Assembly (NCBI GenBank): GCA_041906145.1
Contig: JAYRJU010000009.1
Coordinates: 118,672-182,671, forward strand
DNA from: SHVO01 sp041906145
Lineage (GTDB): Bacteria > Pseudomonadota > Alphaproteobacteria > Rhodospirillales > Rhodospirillaceae
Length of the DNA: 64,000 nucleotides
Direction: 5' to 3'
The position numbers and the translations under genes were made by a program. The notes below the pieces were generated by a model, which was not told where the DNA came from, did no database searches, and saw nothing but the letters and a program-made list of their open reading frames with translations. Shown here piece by piece: positions 58,194-64,000 of this stretch; position 1 is the first letter of the stretch; each line of letters opens with the position of its first letter.

Positions 58194-59903
58194 GTGCAAT
58201 TGTTTGGCCGGTGGGCCGGTTCGGACGGAAGACCGTTTTTATCCTCGGTCATGCGCAATGCGATGGCAGGCCTCGCGGCTGCGGGCCTTGTGAGTTGCTC
58301 GTCGCCGTCGCCGCAAGAGGCTGCCGCGCCGACCTTGGCCGCAAAGGCGAGCGAGCCGTCCACGGAAGGCTCGATGAAGCGCCTGCGCATTTTGACGGAA
58401 GCCCAATATCTCAACACCATCGCCTATGTGTTTGGGCCGGACATCCGTCCCGTCGCGACTTTCCCCCCGGCACAGCGTACGGATGGCTTGATTGCGCTCG
58501 GGACATCGCGCGGGGGCGTCACGACGCAGCAATTGGAACTCTATCAGAAGGCCGCGCTCACGGTGGCGCAGATGGCGCTCGACCCGCAGCACCGTGCCTT
58601 CCTGATGCCGTGCAAACCGGCGTCGGAAGCGGCCGCCGACCGCGCCTGTGCCGCCGAGTTCCTGGCGGAGAAGGGCCGAATTTTGAATCGTCGGCCGCTG
58701 ACCGAGACGGAATTGAACGCCTTCGTCACGCAGGCGGTGAATTCGGCGGACGGCCTCAAGGATTTTTACGCGGGCCTTTCCATCGCGCTTGAAGCGATGC
58801 TGGTAAGCCCCAATGTTCTTTTCGTCACTGAGACGTCGGAGGCTGATCCAACGGCGCCGGGAAAGCAGCGGCTCGACGGCTATTCACTAGCGACCCGGCT
58901 CTCACTGTTCTTGTGGAACGCGGTGCCCGATGACGGGCTACTGAATGCGGCCGAGCGCGGCGAACTGCATACGCAGCGGGGGCTCGCCCGCCAAGTGGAC
59001 CGCATGCTGGCGAGCGTACGGCTTGAGACCGGCATGCGCGCCTTCTTCGACGATATGTTTGGCTTCGACGATTTTAATGCCTTGTCAAAGGACGCGACGG
59101 TCTATCCGAAGTTCACGGGTCAGGCGATGGCCGATGCCCGCGAGGAGACTATCCGTACTGTGATCGACCATCTCGTCACGCAGAAGAAGGACTATCGGGA
59201 CCTTTACACGACGCGGGCGACCTTTATCTCGCCGGCACTGGCGGTGATCTACGGTTTGACCACGCCGCCGTCATGGACGCGTTATGAGTTCCCCGCCGAC
59301 AGTCCGCGCGCCGGAATTCTCACACATATCAGCTTCCTTGCCGTTCATTCGCATCCAGGCCGCAGTTCCGCGACCCTGCGCGGAAAAGCCTTACGTGAAC
59401 TCTTGCTGTGTCAGCCGGTGCCGCGTCCGCCGGCGAACGTCGATTTCTCGGCCGTTGAAAACCCCAAGGCTAATTTGCGAACCGCGCGTGACCGAGTGAA
59501 TGCGCATCTCGAAAACCCGGTCTGCGCCGGTTGCCACAAGATCACTGATCCGATGGGTCTCGCGCTTGAGAATTTCGACGGCTCAGGCCGCTACCGCGAA
59601 ACTGAACGCGGCTCGCCCATCGACGCCAGTGGATCGCTTGACGGCAAGGCCTTCACCAATGTCGTCGGGTTGGGGCAGGCGCTGCACGATCATCCGGCCC
59701 TGAGTTCATGCCTCGTGAAGCGGGCCTATAGCTACGGTACTGGCGGTCCGACGGAACCGTCCGACCGGCCGCTGCTCACTTATCTCGATGCGCGCTTCGC
59801 CGGCGACGGATACCGGCTGGCGGGTCTGCTGCGCGCCATCACGCTCAGCAATTCCTTTTCGCAAGTCAGCGCGCCCGCGGCCGATGCCGCGCGCGCGAAC
59901 TGA
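58194..59903 (+). CDS. DUF1592-family lipoprotein with CxxCH motif, cassette 2
   Basis: Paralogue of the gene at 46918; 569 residues. Lipobox GLVSC near residue 34 in a longer N terminus that starts at GTG 58194 with GGAGGG upstream. The domain order is the same: DUF1587-like (ILTEAQYLNTIAYVFGPD), DUF1595-like, DUF1592 (LATRLSLFLWNAVPDDGLL), DUF1588 with CAGCHKITDPMGLALENFDG (heme-type motif at residues 444-448) and DUF1585 (SCLVKRAYSYGTG). The block LRELLLCQPVPRPPANVDFS is identical in both. It opens cassette 2, 91 bases after the NtrC-type regulator. Confidence 0.85.
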   Translation: MQLFGRWAGSDGRPFLSSVMRNAMAGLAAAGLVSCSSPSPQEAAAPTLAAKASEPSTEGSMKRLRILTEAQYLNTIAYVFGPDIRPVATFPPAQRTDGLIALGTSRGGVTTQQLELYQKAALTVAQMALDPQHRAFLMPCKPASEAAADRACAAEFLAEKGRILNRRPLTETELNAFVTQAVNSADGLKDFYAGLSIALEAMLVSPNVLFVTETSEADPTAPGKQRLDGYSLATRLSLFLWNAVPDDGLLNAAERGELHTQRGLARQVDRMLASVRLETGMRAFFDDMFGFDDFNALSKDATVYPKFTGQAMADAREETIRTVIDHLVTQKKDYRDLYTTRATFISPALAVIYGLTTPPSWTRYEFPADSPRAGILTHISFLAVHSHPGRSSATLRGKALRELLLCQPVPRPPANVDFSAVENPKANLRTARDRVNAHLENPVCAGCHKITDPMGLALENFDGSGRYRETERGSPIDASGSLDGKAFTNVVGLGQALHDHPALSSCLVKRAYSYGTGGPTEPSDRPLLTYLDARFAGDGYRLAGLLRAITLSNSFSQVSAPAADAARAN

Positions 59904-59914
59904 GGGAGAGACCG

Positions 59915-61246
59915 ATGACATTCAATCGCCGGAGCGCGCTTAAAGGTTTTCTCGGTGGCGGGGCCATCACTGTCGGTCTCCCCTTGCTCAATGCTGACCT
60001 TAACGGCAACGGTACGGCCTTCGCCGATGAATCTCCGCTGCCGGTACGATTTGGCACCTGGTTCTGGGGATGCGGCATAACGAAGAAAATCTTCGTGCCG
60101 ACGCAGACCGGAAAGAACTACGAGCTCACCGAGGAACTCGAGGCGATCAAGAACGTGAAGCAGCACATCAATGTGCACACGAACCTCACCGCCTATCGCG
60201 ACGGTACTTTCTTCTGCCACTACACGGGCTGGGTCGTGTTCCGCACCGGTAGCGCGCCGGTGGTGGGGAATCTGCCGCTCTATGAATCGCTTGATACCAC
60301 GCTGGCCAATCGTATCGGGCGCACGACGCGCTTCAAGAGCCTGACCGCAACCGCGACCGGCGACATTCGCAACATCATCAGCTACGAGAACGCCACGACG
60401 CCTAACCCGCCCGAGTTCTCGCCGATGGCGTTTTACACGCGTCTCTTTGGGCCCGATTTCCAAGACCCGAATGCCGCCGAGTTCAAGCCCAACCCGCGGA
60501 TCATGATGCGCAAGAGTGCGCTTTCGGCGGTCACGGACCAGATCAAAACGCTGAACGGGAAAGTCGGCGCGGAGGACAAAGCGAGATTGGACCAGTACTT
60601 CACGGGCCTGCGGCATCTCGAGCAACAATTTGATCACCAGTTGACCAAGCCCGAACCGCGCGCGGCCTGTAAGCCGGCGAAAGCCTTGAAGGATGAACCG
60701 GCGCCGGGTACGGACAGCCAGCTCATCGCCGCACGCCACAAGCTGATGACGGACCTCATGGTCATGGCGGTGGCCTGCGACCAGACCCGCGTCTTCAATA
60801 TGACGATGTCCAAGTCTGACTCGAATACCACCAAGCAAGGCTACGAGAAGCCGCACCACACCTGCACCCACGAAGAATCAATCGACGAGAAGCTTGGCTA
60901 TCAGCCGAACGCGTCGTGGTTCACCAAACGCTCGATGGAGAATTGGGCCTACTTCGTCGAAGCGTTCTCCAAGGTTAAGGAGGGCGACGGTACGCTGCTC
61001 GACAATGTGCTGATCATGGCTAACACCGATGTAAGCTATGCGCGCGTGCATTCGCTGGAGGAAATGCCGGCCTTCACAGCGGGGCGCGCCGGCGGCAAGG
61101 TGAAGACCGGGCTGCACATCGATCACAAGGGCGGGCAGGGCACGGCGCTCAGCTACACCTGCCTCAAGGTGATGGGTCTCGAAGTCGATTCCTGGGGGAC
61201 CAAGAGCAATCAGACCAATAAGGAAATCGGCGAGATCCTGGCATGA
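59915..61246 (+). CDS. DUF1552 family Tat-exported protein, cassette 2
   Basis: Paralogue of the gene at 48654 with the same length, 443 residues. The twin-arginine-type start FNRRSALKGFLGGGAITVGL, RFGTWFWGCGI, FYTRLFGPDFQDPNAAEF and LMVMAVACDQTRVFNM are all kept. The IMANTDVSYARVHSL segment corresponds to IMANSDHGLARIHAL, so the His of the first copy is Ser or Val here; the two copies may differ in metal binding or activity. It follows the DUF1592 gene by 11 bases and its stop overlaps the next start. Confidence 0.85.
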   Translation: MTFNRRSALKGFLGGGAITVGLPLLNADLNGNGTAFADESPLPVRFGTWFWGCGITKKIFVPTQTGKNYELTEELEAIKNVKQHINVHTNLTAYRDGTFFCHYTGWVVFRTGSAPVVGNLPLYESLDTTLANRIGRTTRFKSLTATATGDIRNIISYENATTPNPPEFSPMAFYTRLFGPDFQDPNAAEFKPNPRIMMRKSALSAVTDQIKTLNGKVGAEDKARLDQYFTGLRHLEQQFDHQLTKPEPRAACKPAKALKDEPAPGTDSQLIAARHKLMTDLMVMAVACDQTRVFNMTMSKSDSNTTKQGYEKPHHTCTHEESIDEKLGYQPNASWFTKRSMENWAYFVEAFSKVKEGDGTLLDNVLIMANTDVSYARVHSLEEMPAFTAGRAGGKVKTGLHIDHKGGQGTALSYTCLKVMGLEVDSWGTKSNQTNKEIGEILA

Positions 61247-61257
61247 GGACGGGCACG

Positions 61258-62619
61258 ATGAAACGCATTCAGGGTATCCTCAGTATCGTCTCGGTTTTGG
61301 CCGCAGGCGGCGCGCTCGCGCAGAACCGCGCGAAGACCGAGCTGGAAGATTTTGTGCGCGAGCCGATGCCGCCGGGTTTTCAGGTGATGCAAACGGAACT
61401 CGAAGGTCCGGTGCTGGCCGATGCGAATGGACGCACACTCTATGTGTGGCCGCTCAATGCGGTGCGTAACGGCGACCTCGGCGACCGCAAGGGCGATCCC
61501 ACCTGTGACGACACCGTTCAGAAGGTCAGCAGTGGCTTGCAGAGCCCCTATCCCGGCGGGCTGGAGTTGCCGGAAGTGGAGACCCGGCCCAGCTGCCTTG
61601 CGATCTGGCCGGCGGCCTGGGCTTCGGCGGACGCGAAGGAGGTCGGCAAGTTCACGGTGCTGACGCGCAAGGATGGACGCCGGCAGTGGGCCTATGAAGG
61701 TTACGCGCTTTATACATCCGTGCTCGATCACAAGCCCGGTGATGTGCTGGGCGGCACGAAGCGGACCATGGGCGGTGATGCGCGCTCAACGGGCGTCATT
61801 CGCCAACCCGCCGCGCCACCGTCGAACGTTCCGCCGCAGTTCGCCGTCACCATGGCCGATAGTGGCCGCATGCTGGTGCTCGCCGCCAACGACGGCGCGG
61901 TCTACATGCACGACAAGGACACGGCGAGAAAATCCGACTGCGACGCGGCTTGTCGGCAGGAGTTCCAACCGATTGTCGCGCCGGAGCACGTGCGGCCGCA
62001 AGGCGACTGGGCGATCATTGAAAGCTCCCCGGGTGTGAAGCAGTGGACGTTCCGCGGTAAACCGCTTTACACGCGCCCGTCGGACCGCATCCCGCACAGC
62101 CTTGAAGGCGGCGATATCCCCGGCTGGTCCAACGCCTGGACTCAGAAGGCGCCCGTGGCCCCCAAGGAATTCACGCGTCATATCAACCGTGTCGGCACCG
62201 TGCTGGGCGACGAAAAGGGGCGGACGATCTATGTGTACGCCTGCAACGACGATGCGGCCGATCAGCAAGACTGCTCGCATCCGACGCAACCGCAAGTCTA
62301 TCGCCTGGCCGTGAGCGGCAAGGGCGATCAGCAACGTGCGATGCAGAATTTCCCTTATGTGCTCGCGACTGCGGGCGCCAAAAGTCTGAGCACGGTGTGG
62401 ACGGTCATCGCCATCGACCCCGCGACAGGCAAAAAGTCCGCGGCTGATCAGGCGGGCGCGCTGCGCGTATGGGCGTACCGCGACCGGCCCGTGTACTTGT
62501 GCGCGCGGGACAAGAAGCCGGGGGATATCGAGTGCGACTCATGGGGTGAGAATTTCGGCCTCAGAAACGGCTATCGCGCCTTCTGGGTGCGCGAAGATTT
62601 CGGCGGCAGCCACGGTTAG
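61258..62619 (+). CDS. Secreted Lipoprotein_15/COG4315-like repeat protein, cassette 2
   Basis: Paralogue of the gene at 44364; 453 residues. Signal peptide RIQGILSIVSVLAAGGALA. The same repeat order is seen: GRTLYVWPLNA...WAYEGYALYTSVLDHKPGD, AVYMHDKDTARKSDCDAACR...WTFRGKPLYTR and GRTIYVYACND...WAYRDRPVYLC. I use the ATG at 61258, which has AGGA upstream; an ATG at 61243 overlaps the previous stop and is also possible. In this copy the gene follows the DUF1552 gene, opposite to cassette 1. Confidence 0.75.
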   Translation: MKRIQGILSIVSVLAAGGALAQNRAKTELEDFVREPMPPGFQVMQTELEGPVLADANGRTLYVWPLNAVRNGDLGDRKGDPTCDDTVQKVSSGLQSPYPGGLELPEVETRPSCLAIWPAAWASADAKEVGKFTVLTRKDGRRQWAYEGYALYTSVLDHKPGDVLGGTKRTMGGDARSTGVIRQPAAPPSNVPPQFAVTMADSGRMLVLAANDGAVYMHDKDTARKSDCDAACRQEFQPIVAPEHVRPQGDWAIIESSPGVKQWTFRGKPLYTRPSDRIPHSLEGGDIPGWSNAWTQKAPVAPKEFTRHINRVGTVLGDEKGRTIYVYACNDDAADQQDCSHPTQPQVYRLAVSGKGDQQRAMQNFPYVLATAGAKSLSTVWTVIAIDPATGKKSAADQAGALRVWAYRDRPVYLCARDKKPGDIECDSWGENFGLRNGYRAFWVREDFGGSHG

Positions 62620-62634
62620 GTGAGGGACAAGCTC

Positions 62635-63732
62635 ATGAAACACACTCTTGTTCTATCGGCCGCCGCGCTGATCGCGGGGCTCGCCGGAACCGCCGCCGCC
62701 GAAGATGGTGCGCTGAAAGATCGCACCATCGGTTTTGTGCTCACGCATAAAAGCTTTGCCTTGTGGCAATCGCCCGACGGCAAGAAGGAATGCCCCGACG
62801 GTGTGAACGTCGGCCCGCGCGAGCAGTTCAAGGCGCTGTATCCGAACGGGGGAAAGTTCGCCGAGACCCAGCTTGCCCGCGAGGGCGAGATCATGTTCCC
62901 GGATACGACGCCTGAGCCGAATCTGTTCTTCCACGAACCGGTGAGCAAGATCGGCATTGGTCTCAATCTCGATGGCAAGGTCGACGACAACGACTTCGTC
63001 AGCGAGGACGGTAGGGAGTCGGGCATCGACAATCAGATGTACCGGGTCGTCGGCTGCACGGACAATTATCGCGGGCCCGAAGGGCAGGCGCGTCACTTCA
63101 TTCAAGATTACATGCGCAAGTTCAACTACAACCGCTGGCTCATCGAAGTTACGGATGTGGACGATCTGACCAACGATCCCGACGTTACCGTGAGCCTCTA
63201 TCGCGGTCTCGATGCTCTCACGCAGGACGCTGCCGGCAACTTCACATCGGGCGGGACGCAGCGCATTGATGCGAAGTGGGGCAAGGAGTTCATGTACAAG
63301 ACGAAGGGTAAGATCGAAGGCGGCGTGCTGACCACGGCGCCGGTCGATATCACGTTCCCGGAATCGCAGTCGCGCGGTTATCCCTATAATGCGGTGAAGG
63401 ATTGGCGCGTGCGTCTCAGCCTGACGTCGGATGGCGCCGAAGGGCTGATGGCCGGTTACCTCGATCTTGAGCGCTGGCACCATAACCTGTGGCAGCTGTG
63501 GTCGAGCCATCACCGCAGTTACGGCGGGGAACCTGTGCCGTCACAATACCGTTCGCTGCGCCGCAATGCCGACGCGTATCCCGATCCGGTAACAGGCGAG
63601 AACACGCATATTTCCGCGGCGTGGGCTGTGAAATTCGCGCAAGCCTTCATCCTGCATCCGGACCCGAAGGTCGCGGAAAAATCCGATGACGGCGTTACAT
63701 CTGCCGGCAAGGCGCGCGCGGCACAGGATTAA
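62635..63732 (+). CDS. Secreted protein of novel family, cassette 2
   Basis: Paralogue of the gene at 45755; 365 residues with a signal peptide ending TAAA. Shared signatures are REQFKALYPNGG, GLNLDGKVDDNDFVSEDGRE, GIDNQMYRVVGCTDNYRG, IEVTDVDDLTNDPDVTVSLYRG and WAVKFAQAFILHPDP. NLDGKVDDNDFV again looks like a calcium-binding loop. The copy has a distinct region MAGYLDLERWHHNLWQLWSS with several His and Trp. It is the last gene of cassette 2. The function is unknown. Confidence 0.72.
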   Translation: MKHTLVLSAAALIAGLAGTAAAEDGALKDRTIGFVLTHKSFALWQSPDGKKECPDGVNVGPREQFKALYPNGGKFAETQLAREGEIMFPDTTPEPNLFFHEPVSKIGIGLNLDGKVDDNDFVSEDGRESGIDNQMYRVVGCTDNYRGPEGQARHFIQDYMRKFNYNRWLIEVTDVDDLTNDPDVTVSLYRGLDALTQDAAGNFTSGGTQRIDAKWGKEFMYKTKGKIEGGVLTTAPVDITFPESQSRGYPYNAVKDWRVRLSLTSDGAEGLMAGYLDLERWHHNLWQLWSSHHRSYGGEPVPSQYRSLRRNADAYPDPVTGENTHISAAWAVKFAQAFILHPDPKVAEKSDDGVTSAGKARAAQD

Positions 63733-63745
63733 TTCAAGGGGCGCC

Positions 63746-63847
63746 ATGATCCGTTACGAGAGTCGGCTTGCCCGAGGCGGGCGCGCCAAGTACGGTCCCG
63801 GCCAATACGATAAGATTTTGGGGAAAAGTAGAGATGGCTCAAGCTGA
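63746..63847 (+). CDS. Possible 33-residue ORF before the MHS transporter
   Basis: A short frame (MIRYESRLARGGRAKYGPGQ...) has AAGGGG upstream and overlaps the transporter start. It could be a coupled leader or chance. No domain is visible. Confidence 0.25.
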   Translation: MIRYESRLARGGRAKYGPGQYDKILGKSRDGSS

Positions 63848-64000
63848 TATGACGGCGACTGGCGCGGCGCCTTCCGACAAGATGACGGCGGCGGACATGG
63901 CGCGCCGGGTGAAGATGATCCTGATCGGCTCGGCGGGGAACCTCGTCGAGTGGTACGACTTCTACGCCTACGCCGCTTTCGCGCTTTATTTCGCGCCGTC
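63834..64000 (+). CDS. MHS-type major facilitator transporter, 3'-truncated
   Basis: First 55 residues of a major facilitator protein, cut by the window edge. After a polar N terminus of about 30 residues, the sequence ILIGSAGNLVEWYDFYAYAAF matches the start of the metabolite:H+ symporter (MHS) group, which includes KgtP (2-oxoglutarate) and dicarboxylate/citrate/proline-betaine permeases. A DctB/DctD-like system lies six kilobases upstream, so a dicarboxylate substrate is plausible. Confidence 0.85.
   Translation, partial: MAQADMTATGAAPSDKMTAADMARRVKMILIGSAGNLVEWYDFYAYAAFALYFAP

Overview
The window is a GC-rich, densely packed chromosomal segment from an alphaproteobacterium. This is supported by the xseB-ispA-dxs-tlyA run, Cox11-type aa3 oxidase genes with a CoxF-like small protein, two PAS_5-type proteins, an ELM1-like protein and a DUF3297 protein. 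The genus cannot be read from the sequence. No insertion sequence, prophage or CRISPR array was seen. Three tRNA genes are present: Thr(TGT), Tyr(GTA) and Gly(TCC).

Layout. 1-8.5 kb: end of a histone-deacetylase-like gene, then xseB-ispA-dxs-tlyA (isoprenoid precursors) on the plus strand; facing them on the minus strand is fabI-aroC-sppA plus a small membrane protein. 8.6-14.8 kb: YihY-type membrane protein, glycine-zipper lipoprotein, pdxH, a cation-efflux protein, two tandem PAS_5 paralogues and a radical SAM protein. 14.8-15.2 kb: a probable small RNA with anti-Shine-Dalgarno motifs behind a small secreted protein. 15.5-17.8 kb: OmpR/EnvZ-like pair behind four GTGTAAC repeats. 17.8-26.2 kb: S1/P1 nuclease, SRAP peptidase, pyrE, ELM1-like protein, hydroxypyruvate-isomerase-like protein, a degenerate EAL protein, a universal stress protein and a sulfur-handling group (rhodanese, YeeE/YedE, TusA) with a ModE-like regulator. 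26.3-29.7 kb: Amt, DUF411, DUF983 and a patatin lipoprotein.

29.8-37.1 kb is a respiratory block. ctaE, ctaG, ctaD and ctaC lie on the minus strand. Divergently on the plus strand are a 50-residue CoxF-like protein, DUF420, a divergent heme-copper-oxidase-like membrane protein and ctaB. 38.4-42.1 kb is a phosphorelay cluster: soluble hybrid kinase with Hpt, OmpR-type regulator, REC-Hpt protein. 42.2-43.9 kb holds tRNA-Thr, rlmB, tRNA-Tyr and a DUF3297 gene.

The most unusual part is 44.1-63.7 kb. Four genes form an exported cassette: (1) a secreted protein with repeats like the Lipoprotein_15/COG4315 family, (2) a secreted protein of no recognised family, (3) a lipoprotein with DUF1587/1595/1592/1588/1585-like regions and a CxxCH motif, and (4) a Tat-type DUF1552 protein. 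The whole set occurs twice, in order 1-2-3-4 at 44.4-50.0 kb and 3-4-1-2 at 58.2-63.7 kb. Between the copies lie a TPR/O-GlcNAc-transferase-like protein, a Tat-type VOC protein, an amidase lipoprotein and a DctB/DctD-like two-component system behind a clear sigma-54 promoter and a 17-codon coupled leader. An MHS-type transporter begins at the right edge. I infer a periplasmic or outer-membrane system, possibly under the sigma-54 regulator. Its substrate is unknown.
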